From Gnetum montanum (taxonomy: Eukaryota; Streptophyta; Gnetopsida; Gnetales; Gnetaceae), in contig MNCI01001005.1 of assembly GCA_015680685.1 (NCBI GenBank), positions 70,529-134,528 on the forward strand: a stretch of 64,000 nt of DNA, read 5' to 3'. The notes under the pieces are model-generated. The model saw nothing but the letters and a program-made list of their open reading frames with translations, was not told where the DNA came from and ran no database searches. Position 1 is the stretch's first letter. Each line of letters starts with the position of its first letter. Shown piece by piece: positions 21,969 through 33,759 of this stretch. The position numbers and the translations under genes are program-made.

Positions 21969-24500
21969 ATCTTTAATACTAGACATGATAGTAAGGCTAT
22001 AGAGTTTTCTAGCTATCCTACTTAATACATCCACCACCTTGTTTCCTTTGACTAGAAGATATTGGATTATGAAATCAAAATATGTCAATAATTCTACCAA
22101 TCACTTTTGTCACATGTTCAATTATGGTTTATTTATAAGGTGCTACAAACTCTTATGGTCTGTTCAATATGTAATCTATTCATCATACAAATAATATCTC
22201 AAAGTCATAAGAGTAAAGACAATATTACTAGGCTCTAGATCATGAACTAGATATTTGATCTCATGAAGTTTCTTCTATCTAGAAGCATAGATCATCAATT
22301 TTCCATATTTTATAAGAAAATCACCTAAATATTTTCCTGATGAATTTGTGTATACATTGTAATGCTTACCAAGAACTACTAGAATCAAGATAAGGATTAA
22401 GATCAATCTCTATTCCAGCTTCTCAAAAGCCTTCTAACAAGCATCTAACCAAGAGAAAGCATAATCTTTCCTAAGAAACTTATGGTGTGACTACAATCTT
22501 AGAGAAATCCTCTATAAATTTCTTATAATATCTTGCTAAGTTCAATAAAATTTTAACTTTATTCATCATCATTGAAACAAGTTAATCTTTATTCACTACT
22601 ATCCTAGAAAGATCCACAACTATACCTTCCCCCAAAACCACTGATCAAGAAGTTATATCTTTGTATTAACAAATGCACAATTAGAAGAATAACCATACAA
22701 TTTTTGATCTCTCAAATTCTACAATCATACTCTCAATTATTTCTTATGGGCCTTTTAATTCTTAGAGTAAACCAAAATTTCATCAATAGATATAATGATA
22801 AATTTATCCAAATAAGAATGCATCATATTATTCTTTAAAGACATGAAAACTGCTAATACATTAGTTTGTTCAAAAGATAATAACTAAGAACTCATAACAA
22901 CTATATCTTGTTCTAAAGGTTTTTTTAAGTATATTCTCTTCTCATACCCTAATTTGATAATAGTTAAACTTTAAATTAATCTTAGAGAATACCTTAACTT
23001 CTCTCAACTAATCAATCACATCATTGATATTTGATAAAGGATATTCATTCCTATCTATCACCTAATTCAAGTATTTGTAATTAATATACAACCTTAAAAT
23101 GTCATCCTTCTTCATCAAAAATTGCACTAACGCATCCCAAACTGAAACACTTGATTGAATCATGGCTTTTCTCAATAGTTCATAAATCTATACTTTAAGC
23201 TCTATCAACTCCACAAGAAACATCTTATGAGATGTCCTAGAAATTGGTTGAGTTTAGGCTTGAGTGTAATCTCAAACTCAATCACTATTTAAGGAGACAC
23301 TCTAGAAATTTCTTTCTTAAATATATCTAAGAAATTTAGAACCACCAAGATATGTGCTATCTTCTTGTTAGTTTCCTCATGTGCCAAGATCATGAAACAA
23401 CCATGACCATGCTTAGGTACCTATTGAAACTTCTTGATGGTAAGAAGGTCAAGCTTAATCTTATAATTCAACCATCCATAATACTTAGTAAGCCAATTCA
23501 TATAAAGATTCACATAATATTCTCTAAGTTCCATCACCATCTAATCACTACATCACCTATTACCTTATATCACCATCTCTATTGAAGGTAACATCTCTAA
23601 AACTATCATACTAGGAGAATGAATTTTTTAAATTACTATGGGAGAACTCATTGGTGAATGCTTAAGCTATAAATGGATCATAACTCTAGGTTCCACAAAA
23701 GAATGAATGGCTCCAAGATTAAACAAGATTAAAAAGAAGTCATCAATATTACCTGTGGTATTCATGACAGTGTTGGGTTGTTCATCCAAAGGTTGTTCTA
23801 TCTAATCATAGACTCTACTCTTATATCTTAATTTCTTAATTATAAATCTCTTATTCCATGACGTTTTTACTCCATTAGCTTGGTTCTTAGCTATTTTTTT
23901 TGGGCATTTCTAGATCTTATATTTTGGCTTACCATAAGAATAGTAATTTGGAAACTTACACATGAGATGTCCTATCTTACTACACATATGGCACATGGAA
24001 GCGAAGTTAAAAGGTATGCTACTACTACTACCTCCAAGAGTCCTAGCCTACTTAGAGCTACCAAATTTTCTAATGATCTAAGATATCCTCTTGACCTAAT
24101 TTGATTTTTTCTTCTTACTCAATATTCTACTTCACTCTATGGCCAATGTCCTAGTATGAGTTGTCTCATACTTAGTCTAATAAAGAGGAATCAAACCTAT
24201 ATATAGGGGTTTAATAATTCCATTAATGGGATGATTGGTCATCTATTCTTCATCATCGTAGAGGTGAGGTTCAAACTACACCAACTAGAGGAACTTTATA
24301 ACATACTCAAAAAGATTAATATCTCCTTACTTTAAGTTGGATAAATTCTTAGCCTTAACTCTCCTAAACTCCTTGGGCATGTATCTCTCTTTGAAGGCTT
24401 TAAGAAATTTAGTCTATTCTATCTCTCAATGAATCTAGCTACTAGCAACCTTGGTTATCTACCACTACTGGTTACCTACACCCTTAAGTTGATGAGGAAC
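21969..24500 (-). pseudogene. Gag-pol remnant of element F, interrupted
   Basis: Reads minus-strand from gag through protease, RT and RNaseH. Near 23955-23996 a gag zinc knuckle survives as CHMCSKIGHLMC (one residue short of the usual spacing between His and the last Cys). Protease follows (NLGAIHSFVEP at about 23700-23750). RT has [16 protein letters not shown] near 22760-22800, where the second catalytic Asp has become Glu. RNaseH ends near 21970 with FDFIIQYLLVKGNKVVDVLS. E interrupts the frame at 21968 and G interrupts gag at 24500. Many stops. Together with the 3-kb TGTAAC-type LTR this looks like a Tekay/Del-type chromovirus. Confidence 0.75.
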
Positions 24501-26360
24501 TAATGAGCCAAGCAAAATTTGGTGCGAGATACCTGTAAAATTTATTTTCTTTTTTTTCTCTATTCTAGAGATTGTCACCTCATCTATGACTGACCTATCA
24601 TTTGTATCCTGTGGAGGAAAGGTTAAAATGAACAAATAAAATAATCATTGAATAAATAATTAACTATATGAAATATAGAATGAAATTAATTAAAATGCAT
24701 AATTTTGACAAAGATACTTATTAAAATTGAACAAATTTTTTGGGTTCAACATAGCTCCCGACTAGCCTATGGCTAGTTCCTGGTTATAAAGGTGAAAATA
24801 AAACATTAATATATACATAAAATTATACTATTGTTATTCTAAGATATATGTTTTAGGTTAAAAAATTAATTAAAATTGTCCATTAAGCAAATGTTTATTC
24901 ACTAATTATTCATTAAGTATGTATATATGATTATTCCTCTTTTTGATGATAAATTCTTATTCTTTGATTTGAGTCCACATATAACTCGATTAGAAAGGCC
25001 CTACCTAGGATTTCTTGAGCATAATGTCACCTCACAAGGTTTGCTTCATTAGGTGTAAGAATGTCTTATAACCTCAAGGTTTAAACCTCTCCTATGATTT
25101 AAAGATTTGAGATGCATTACTTACATCTAATTCATTCCCTAACTTGTTCTTGGTTTAGCTTCCAATTTGGTTCTACCCTACTATTATATCCCTTATTACA
25201 TGGTTATCCTCCCCCTTAATTCAGCTAAGGTATGTAACATACTTAGGTTAATTAGAAAAGATAAATTATTAAAAGGAAACATGATCAAAGGATATACCAA
25301 AAGCAAGAATTTCCCTGGGTTTTATATATCTAGACTAAGAGGGAACCAAAGGTAATGGGTGAAGAAGTGTTAGTATTCATCATTAGCTACCATAGTAGGA
25401 ATCTTGACCACTAACACTTATGGAAGACATGATGGGAAACACAAAGAAAACCCACGCACAAAAGTACCACTAGTCAAATGAGATGACCATGTAGAACAAA
25501 AATGGGATGATAACTCAAAAATGAAAAATAAGAATATCAAACGGTAAAAATTCCGTAACTAGAAAAAAACAATAATATGAGAAGTGCAAAACAAAAACAA
25601 AGAAAAATAAGAGTCTAAAAGGTACAAAGAAACATAAGTAAAGTAACTAGATAACAAAGTAGAAGGAATGATTAAAGGTGAAGATGTCCATTAAGATACC
25701 AACTGTGGATAAGTGACTTCTTCACTACCAATGTTATACCCTAGTTCTAAGGTAGTGGCATCAAGAGTAGATTGATAATTGGTGCCTAACGCTTAAATAC
25801 TTTGCTTATGGAAAGGGGTTCTTGTAGGATGCTTAAAAGTATGAGCTTAGAGCATCATCCCAACTATAAAGTTCTTGTGGGAGTGGGGCTTAGCTCATGA
25901 TTAAAGGTTTTTGTGGGGTTATTTTTCTTGGTTTTTTTTGTCTTCTTGTTTTTTTAGTTCACTAAATTCAATATTTGACCAACTTCAATCATGAGGTCCT
26001 TATGGGAGCCAATTTCATTTTATAGGGGTTGCTCACATGGCTTAATATAGATAAATGCCTTTCACTACTGAAGAAATAAGGTCCAATAAGCCAAATATCA
26101 ATAAACATTGCCTTAAACTAAGCTATGTAGCCACCTTAACTTATGAACAATGTACTTAAAGAATATTATTTTAAAAAACATAATGAAATTTATTATGTGT
26201 AAGAAACTTATTAGTCTAAGGCTCACCCTTAGTTAGATTTTGGGTTTAAACCTACCTATTTCAAGGTAGGAGGAGTTTTCCTTCTCCCTTGCATTCCAAA
26301 CATGATGCCACTAAATTCTTTATAGCCCCAACTCACAATAGAATGTCCTATTGACCTCTA
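24501..26360 (-). mobile_element. Presumed 3' LTR and 3' region of element G
   Basis: Starts (left edge) taatgagcc after a possible GGAAC target at 24496-24500. The first 130 or so bases match the G 5' LTR edge at 32238 onward (aaaatttggtg, tattttctttt, attgtcacct, tatgactgac, gtatcctgtggagga). Beyond that the two diverge strongly, so either a different subfamily LTR is present or the LTRs recombined. A pyrimidine tract near 26283-26298 could be the minus-strand polypurine tract. No gene is supported; the open frame at 25167-25355 has no family resemblance. Confidence 0.45.
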
Positions 26361-26539
26361 CATTTTTGAAGGTGAAAGTTGTAGACTGAATATAATTCTT
26401 TTATTAATTTATTTGAGGATGAAAGAGTTTGGTTTAGGGGTATATTTAAGAGCTAGGATTTCTAATGAATGGTTTTCATGTAATTAATTTGTAGTGGAAT
26501 ACGTTGGATTACTTAGCTCTATTAATTTGTCTTCTCTAG

Positions 26540-27700
26540 GTTCCTCAATGTGGTGTTGATGATATAACTTAAGTCGTTGACCATAGACTAGGAACATTGT
26601 TGAGGAATCATTAATAGGTGATATGAGGAAACTTCCATTATCATGGGATTGAATAACTAAATAAGAGTCTTCCCACCTAGTTGTTAATTTGGCTGAAAAT
26701 TTATGTAGTCTCTATTATAAAGTAAAACTTTATCACCTATGGACAATTATTTTTTAAAGATACTCTTATCGTGTAATGTTTTCATTTGTCATTTTACAAT
26801 TCTTTGTTTGTTCAGAGCATGTAGCCTCATTTTGTCAAGTTCATGAAGTTGATTAATTCTAGAGGCTTGGTTCATATCTTCATCAAAATTAAGTTGTTGG
26901 GCTAATCATAAGGATTGATATTTGAGTTCGACTAGTAATAAACATAACTTACCATAAACCAATTGATAAGGTGAATATCCTCAACTTGGCTTATAAGTAA
27001 TTCTATAAGTCCAAAGTGCATCTTGTAATTTTTTAGACCAATCCTTCCCTTTAGTACATATAATATTTATTAATATATTTAAAATAATTCTGTTAGCATT
27101 TTCTACGTGGCCATTTGTTTGTGGATGATAGGCAGTAGCTATCTTATGTTGGATACGACAAGACTTAAAGGAATTTTTCCATGATTTTATTGAAAAAATG
27201 GGTTCCTTAATCACTAATGATTACCCATGGAGTTACAAAATGTGTTAAAATATTTTTCCTAAGAAATGCTACAACTACCTTTACATCATTTGTTGGGGTG
27301 GCTTTTGCTTCTACCCATTTAGTAACATAGTTAATACAAACAAAAATGTATTAACATCCATTAGATGGTGGAAATGGGCCTAAAAGTCTATTCCCCACAC
27401 TTCAAATGGTTCTGTTATTAAAATTGGTTTAAGGGGAATTTCATGTCTTTTTATTATGGCTCCCATTCCTTGACATTTATCACACTCTTGCACATACTTA
27501 TGTGCATCTTTAAAAATGGAGGGTCAATAAAATCTACTTTGAATGATTTTGATAACAGTATGTTTACTATCAAAATGGCCTTCTCCTAAATCATTGTGGC
27601 ACATTTGTAGAATTTCTTGTTGTTCATTTTCAGCCACACATCTTCTTGCTATGTTATCTTTACATATTTTATAGAGGTATGGACTACTCCAAATGTATCT
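26540..27700 (-). pseudogene. Integrase of element G
   Basis: The open core 26981-27214 has the signature YHPQTNGHVENANR, followed by a conserved DALWTYRITYK block. Upstream, 27460-27640 on the minus strand covers the HHCC zinc-binding part. Downstream to about 26540 the C-terminal region includes YQLVYGKLC and GDKVLLYN. Scattered stops make it inactive. Confidence 0.78.
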
Positions 27701-27854
27701 AGATATGCTACGTAAGAAAGATTTTTTTTTCCTTAGTCCAATTGGTAGGAGTTTTCATAGTAGCAAGATAGTTGGCTATATCAGCAAACCAAGGATCCTT
27801 CTTTGTAGAAAAAAGTTGTTCATCAGGAAATTAATTATGAAAAATTCCTTGTGT

Positions 27855-28226
27855 TTAGTTCTCATCAGGAGTTTCTAACCTAGAAATATTATCTGCCACT
27901 ACATTTTTCTGACCTCTTTTATCTAGAATAACTAAGTCAAATTCTTGGAGTAATAAACACCATCTCATTATTCGTGCATTTTTTATTTTTTTGATAGCTA
28001 AGAATTTAATGGCTAAATCATCAATATATACTCTAGTTTTATAACCAATTAAATAATGTATAAATTTATCTAGAGCATATACAATGGCTAATAATTCTTT
28101 TTCTGTAGTTGTATAATTTACTTGGGCTTGGTCTAGACTTTTGGACACATAATAAATCACTCTTGGTTTATTATCAATGTATTGTCCCAAAATTTCCCCC
28201 ACTACTATGTCACTAGCGTCACACAT
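27855..28226 (-). pseudogene. RNaseH domain of element G
   Basis: A 123-residue open stretch with the RNaseH catalytic layout: CDASD at the start (first Asp), TTTEKELLAIVYAL (Glu), and VYIDDLAIKFL, where TDH is expected, as the next Asp block. It closes with QEFDLVILDKRGQKNVVAD. This is the standard gypsy RNaseH following RT in the same polyprotein. Confidence 0.85.
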
Positions 28227-28280
28227 TAAATCAAATAGATAATCCCAATTAGGTGAGTTTAATATAGGGGTTGAGGCTAC

Positions 28281-29100
28281 TCATTTTTTTAGTTCCAAAA
28301 ATGCTTCATGACAATCATTGGTCCAAACAAATGAAACATCCTTTTCTAGGAACATATATAGTGGTTTAGCAATTTTTAAGAAATCTTTGATAAATCTTCT
28401 ATAATATCCAGCATATCCTAAAAAGGATCGAAGAGTCTTTAAATTGGTTGGAGTTGGTAGTGTAGATATGACTCTTATTTTTTCATCATCTATTATTATC
28501 CCTTCTTTAGAAATAACATGTCCTAATACGATGCCACTTGTAACCATTAATTGACTCTTTTCCCAACTTAATTTTAAGTTTTTATCTATGCATTTATCTA
28601 AGACATGTTCAAGATTTTGTAAGGCTTCATCATAAGAATCCCCCATAAATTGAAAAATCATCCATAAATATTTCAACATAATTCTCTAATATATTTGAAA
28701 ATATTGAAATCATGGTTCTTTGGAAAGTGGCTAGTACATTACAAAGGCCAAAAGGCATTCATCTATAAGCGAAAGTTCCATAAGGACATGTGAAGGTTAT
28801 TTTATGTTGGTCTTCAAGGGCAATAGCTACTTGATTGTAACCACTAAATCTGTCCAAAAAATAGTATTATTCATGTCCTTCTAATTTTTCTAGAATTTGA
28901 TCTATGTATGGTAATGAAAAATGGTCCTTTTTGTATTTTGGTTTAATCTTCTATGGTCTACACAAACTCTCCATTTTCTACCATTTTTTGGAACTACAGT
29001 GATGGGACTTACCCATTAACTATCTACTATTGGATAAATGATTTCTTCTTTTTAAAGTTTTGAAATTTCATCTTTAACTATTTTTTTAAGGTTGGATTAA
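28281..29100 (-). pseudogene. Reverse transcriptase of element G
   Basis: The thumb and connection part (28281-28679) contains VLGHVISKEGI and LRSFLGYAGYYRRFIKDF. Just upstream (28640-28680) the other frame reads VEIFMDDFSIYG, so the catalytic MDD motif is intact and a frameshift in a run of G follows it directly. The fingers and palm part up to about 29100 is broken by stops but keeps VPKNGRKW-like and GTFAY-like blocks. The FMDDFS form of the motif is typical of Athila. Confidence 0.82.
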
Positions 29101-29101
29101 T

Positions 29102-29344
29102 TCATCTTGGGGAAATTATTATTGGTTTGACATTGTCTTCTAGATAGATATGATGTTGGCAAATGTTGGGTGAGATTCCTTGGTGAAGGTCCCCATAGCT
29201 CCATGCAAATGCTTCAGATTTTTTATAAAAATTTTCTAATAATTTGTTTTCTTTTTCATTGGTAAGTTTAGAGTTTAATATTAATGGTTTATTTTGATCT
29301 AAAAAGATATACTTAAGTGTATTAGGTACTTCTTTAAGCTCCAA
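29102..29344 (-). pseudogene. Protease-RT linker of element G
   Basis: Open stretch with LKEVPNTLKYIFLDQNKPLI, then EAFAWSYGDLHQGISP and HHIYLEDNVKPI, the conserved segment preceding RT in Athila and other gypsy polyproteins. It connects protease (29405 onward) to RT. Confidence 0.78.
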
Positions 29345-29404
29345 GGAATCTTTATTTATACATTGTATTATTTCTCCAATATTTCCTGACTCTAAATTTA
29401 GAAT

Positions 29405-29908
29405 TTAGTCAAGGAGATCTTGTTGTTCCTTAGTTGAGGGGTCTAAAGGTCCTCCCTCAAGATTTTTTAACACTAAGGTTTCCCTATCTTGTGTCGTTGT
29501 TGAAGTGCATAGAGTGTAAAGCATTCTTTCTTCCTTCAAGTCTATATTTAAATGATCTTCTTTTACCTTATCATATATATTTAGTGTAAAAGTGAGACTT
29601 ACAAATGAAAGTTGAAGTTGGCCAGATCTATAATTAATTATCGCATCAGTTGTTGCTAACCAAGTTCTACCTAATATAATAGGAAAACAATTAGGATCTT
29701 CTACTTCTAGGATAAAAAAATCAATTGGCAATTTTCCCTTTTCTACCTCTATTATTAAGTCTTCTATGATTCCTATGGGTTTTACACTTGAAACATCAGC
29801 CAATGATATTGTCAAGTTTACTCTTCTTATATCTTCTATATCTAGTGATCTAGCCATTTCAAGAGCCTTAATATTAATACTAGCTCCTAAATCCAATAGG
29901 GAATTCAT
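29405..29908 (-). pseudogene. Aspartic protease of element G
   Basis: A 167-residue open stretch starting MNSLLDLGASINI, with the active-site Asp in D-L-G-A. Next come LADVSSVKPIGIIEDLIIEV and FPIILGRTWLATTDAIINY, the flap and ILGR blocks characteristic of Athila-lineage proteases. The frame continues upstream into gag (about 30000) and is part of a gag-pol polyprotein. Only a few stops occur nearby. Confidence 0.85.
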
Positions 29909-31956
29909 AATTTCTTGTCCATTTATCTTGATTGGAATGGTAGGAACTCCTGGATCTTGGTATTTAGGAATTTCATATCGTTGTATAAGTTGAGAAAGGT
30001 TATCAACTAAATAAGCTTGTTTAGGATTTTTTTCTTTTCTTCTCCTAGTGCATAATTCCCTTAAGTATTTGGCATAGAGCAGTGTGTCGTTTACTACTTG
30101 TTCTAAAGGAATATGTAAGTATAATTCACTAAACCTTTTTTCAAGATGGGCTTTGGTTGTGAATTTTTTTTGTAATCATTTAGGAAAAGGAGGTAAAATT
30201 GTATGTCTAGAGCATAATGGTTGTTCTTTTTTCCTAGTTGGTTGATCTTTCTCATTGACTACTTATGGTTCTATTTCCTCTTGTGTCTCTACCTCTTGGA
30301 ATCTCACCTTCTTTTTAGGTTCAATTTTTTTTCCGCTCCTTGTAGTAATGGAATGTAATTTCTCTTTTCCTTTTCTTTGAGATGTAGGATTAGGTTCAGG
30401 TTGATATGGTAATTCATTTCTAGTTAAGTCCTAGAATCTTCTCCTAGTTTCACTCATAAATTGTCTACTTTCTTCTATAAAGGAAGTGAGGCTTTAGGTG
30501 AGTTTATCCAAATGTTCATTAGTTGGATTCTTAAATGGCCTAAAATTATTTTGAGGATATTTTTGTGGGTAAAATGGTCATTGAGGAAAGTTCATTTTTG
30601 GTTGGCTCTTAAGTTGTTGAAAAGCCTTAGCCGACTCTTGCATTTTCTCTTGAAAATAATACAAGGCTAGGTAGGTTGTTTGGCCATGTTGGGGACTTCC
30701 ACAAATGTTGCATGCTTCACTTTGAATTCCATGATCTTGTTTTTTAATTAATCATGTTAACTCATTGACTTTTCTATTTAATTGTTTTGTTTGTTGAGCC
30801 ATGCCTTGCATAATGTTGGGTTTTGGCCAATGTTTACTTTGGTCTACTAATGAATCTATAATTCTCCAACCATCTTCTAGTGTTACATTTAAAATATTTC
30901 CCCCACATGCAAAGTCAACATTTTGCCTACAATATGGTAGTAAATCTTCTACAAAGATTTGGATTAATTAATGAGCTAGGAAGCCAAGGTTTGGATTTTT
31001 TAAACATAACCATTTAAATCTATCAAAGGTGCTTTCATAGTCCTTATCCTCATGTTGCATAAAATTCATTAATTTCTTTCTTAATGAGTATAGCCTATCA
31101 TTAGAAATAAATCTTTGTAGAAAATCATTTTTAAACTCATCCCAAGAACTAATTTGTGTTCGAAGGGTTTGTAGCCAAAAATCATCCTTGTCTTTTAGGG
31201 TTGATTTGAAAGCAATCATGTTAGTTCTATCCCCACTTTGAGGTGCTAACATAGCTAATGTTATTTCAAATTCTCTTATATGATTGATCAAATCTTCATC
31301 ATTTGTCCCCTTAAAAATAGGTAATAGGTGAATATTTTTAACCTCTACATCTCTTCCTTGTGGAAAAACCAATGGGCCCTAAGGTATAATTGATGTTCTC
31401 TAATTTAATAATTCTCCAAGGGTTTGTCTTGGCAATGGATAATTAATTTGAACATTAAAACTTAAACTACTAAAAGAAAGAGGAATTGGTCCTAAAGAAA
31501 ATGGAGGAGGTACATGATGTGAGGATGATCCCATAGTATAAGTTGAAGCTACTATTGGAGTTACTATCAGACTTGGTAATGAGGTTACTTTTGGTGGAGT
31601 TTGTATATTTAAAGTACTTATTGGTTGGGTAATACCTCCTATTGTGGTTACATAGGTTGAAATTGGGATAGTATTTAGATTTTGAGATCCTGCCCCTGTA
31701 GTTGAACTCATGGTTGATGTTAGAATGTCAAATAGAGGATTTCCAGTTATGGAAAAAATAGGTTGTATTTTCTTGTTGGGATTTTGTGTCTTTTTAGGGG
31801 AAAATAATCAGATCTTGATCGTATTGGTTGTTCTTGATTTTGATTTTGGTTAACTTTTGTACATTTATAAAGGCTAAGAGTGCTTCTAGACAATTGAATT
31901 TGTGTAGGTTTCTTTGGTTGCTTTGTTGATTTCATGAACACTCTTTGTTGACACAT
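29909..31956 (-). pseudogene. Gag of element G
   Basis: A near-continuous frame with few stops. The capsid part (30968-31372) contains LLPIFKGTNDEDLINHIREF, SWDEFKNDFLQRFIS and a LMNFMQHEDKDYESTFDRF block, the standard Retrotrans_gag layout. Downstream a zinc-knuckle-like CNICGSPQHGQTTY occurs near 30690-30730 with the last Cys lost. The Pro/Ser/Thr-rich N-terminal part (31400-31711) continues upstream after a frame change to an ATG near 31956. A Lys-rich open frame at 31932-32156 may belong to the leader or the N-terminus. Confidence 0.78.
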
Positions 31957-32216
31957 CCATGGGCTACCATTCCTAGAAATTTATAAATTGATTTAATGGC
32001 TACAACTTTAATTGCAACTTTTTGAACTTTTTTAGCTGGTGGTATGATAAGAGGAGCTGATTCCTTAGATTTTTCTTTATTTTTATTTTTATTTTTTAAA
32101 AAATAAAAACAAGTAAAAGAAACCATTTCTGAAAAATAAAATGCATGAACAAACAAATAAAATAAAATAAAAATTAAAGCTTACTGAACCCTTGATGATG
32201 ATTAGCTTTGTCGACC

Positions 32217-32234
32217 TCCTCGACAATGGCACCA
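32217..32234 (-). promoter_or_regulatory. Primer binding site of G (tRNA-Asp type)
   Basis: On the minus strand TGGTGCCATTGTCGAGGA, four positions away from TGGCGCCGTTGCCGGGGA, the tRNA-Asp primer site of Athila-type elements. It lies three bases inside the LTR edge at 32238. Confidence 0.75.
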
Positions 32235-32237
32235 AAT

Positions 32238-33241
32238 TGATGAGCTAGGAAAAATTTGGTGTTGGATACCTTTAGAATTTATTTTCTTTCTTTTTTCTAT
32301 TTTAGATATTGTCACCTTGTCTATGACTAACCCGTGAGTCGTATCTTGTGGAGGAACTGTTAAAAAGTCAAAGAAATCATCAAGATAATAAATAGTTAGA
32401 ATTAATCGAATTAAATTCCATACTTATGCCTGTCACTCATAAGTAAAATTATAAACCTTTATCCTAACTTCTAATCATAAGTTCAAGAATAAAGATTTAT
32501 AATTAAATCAAATTTAAATTATAAATAATAATTGAAGATCACAAAGGAGACTTTCCTAAACTACAATTCTACCTTGCTATCTCCATAATGCAGCAATTTT
32601 GATTGTGAATTATAAGAATTGCCACAATGCTCAACAAATCTTTAACAAAAATCTCAAGAATAATTAATTTTAATGTGATATGAAATTTGCTAGTATCAAC
32701 TCCTCCTTTCCTATTTTCTCAAAAGAAATGAATTTTTTTAACATGTATGCATAATCAATTTTTCTCCCTTTTTTAGTGCCTGATAAATGTCTTATTTATA
32801 TTGAAAAAAGGTTTAAAAATAAATATTATAATAATATATGGGTATTGCAAAACCCATTATTGATTAGTTAAAATTGATACTACTGCTAATCTTGGCTTTC
32901 TAATGTTTTAAATTAATATAGATTTTTAAGGAAGCAGCAAAAGAGGCATATGTGATGCTCCATGCATTCATCCAAGAAGAAGGTTTGATTTGAGTCAATG
33001 GAGAATCTGACAAAAAAGCATGCATAATAGCATCAATTGGCGTATACTTTGCCTGATTCCCTTATCATCTATGAAATTCTCTACCATGGCCTTCATTGGT
33101 GCCTTATCCTTCTCAATCTCCACCACGCCATTGCCTGTACCGATGTTTAAAAATAAGTATTTTAATAATAATATATATATATAAAATAATATTTTATAAT
33201 ATATTTTATGTAATATATATATATAATATAATATAATTTAT
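32238..33241 (-). repeat. 5' LTR of element G, truncated by gap
   Basis: On the minus strand the LTR ends TAGCTCATCA at 32238. A TATAAATAAG-like box lies near 32790-32800 on the minus strand. The upstream part runs into an AT-microsatellite (33165-33241) and the N gap. Only the first 130 bases match 24501-24630. Confidence 0.6.
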
Positions 33242-33375
33242 NNNNNNNNNNNNNNNNNNNNNNNNNNNNNNNNNNNNNNNNNNNNNNNNNNNNNNNNNNN
33301 NNNNNNNNNNNNNNNNNNNNNNNNNNNNNNNNNNNNNNNNNNNNNNNNNNNNNNNNNNNNNNNNNNNNNNNNNNN
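33242..33375. other. Assembly gap (134 N)
   Basis: A run of N directly after an (AT)n-rich stretch at 33165-33241. The true length is unknown. The junction between the G 5' LTR and F gag lies inside or next to it. Confidence 0.99.
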
Positions 33376-33745
33376 ATGATTTTTATTACATTGAGGCATA
33401 ACCCATGAATTGGAAAGAATTTTCCACCTCATGTAGCCACTTCAAAGCTACTAATAGATCTTGAACACTATCAAAAGATGGAGATTTTAACCTCCTAAAC
33501 TACTTCATAAAGACTTACTCAATAGACCTTCTACCACTAGTGTTTGAGTACTTAGATTGGTACTATTCACCATATTCAACATTAAACTAATTTTGAATCC
33601 TCAAGTAAGTAAACATCTTCCTCATCATATGATTTTAAGAGACTTTTCCGTTGGGTTGATTAAGGTTTTCCCTAGTCGTAATCTCAAAGATCCCTCTTGA
33701 CAACATCCTACATCACAAATCTAAGAATACTTAACAAACCTTTAG
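33376..33745 (-). pseudogene. Leader and gag start of element F
   Basis: Between the gap and the F primer site. Short minus-strand fragments are coding-like but broken; no firm gag motif can be named. From position it should be the start of F gag, continued at 24500 and below after the G insertion. Confidence 0.4.
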
Positions 33746-33757
33746 CTTTGATACTAA
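33746..33757 (-). promoter_or_regulatory. Primer binding site of F (initiator Met type)
   Basis: On the minus strand TAGTATCAAAGC, two transitions from TGGTATCAGAGC, two bases inside the LTR end. Confidence 0.7.
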
Positions 33758-33759
33758 CT

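Larger units (their letters stand above)
24501..33241 (-). mobile_element. Element G: Athila-type element, minus strand
   Basis: Gag, protease, RT, RNaseH and integrase lie in order on the minus strand from about 31960 down to 26540. The primer site at 32217-32234 reads TGGTGCCATTGTCGAGGA on the minus strand, close to the tRNA-Asp type used by Athila. The long gag-pol frame is better preserved than in the neighbouring elements. It is inserted in the gag of F. The right edge is hidden by the assembly gap, so the target duplication cannot be checked. Confidence 0.75.

Noticed and set aside
24501-26360. Straightforward 3' LTR pair with 32238-33241
   Set aside because: Similarity stops after about 130 bases; kept only as a presumed LTR with low confidence.
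33238-33432. Open frame across the assembly gap
   Set aside because: Most codons are N; an artefact.
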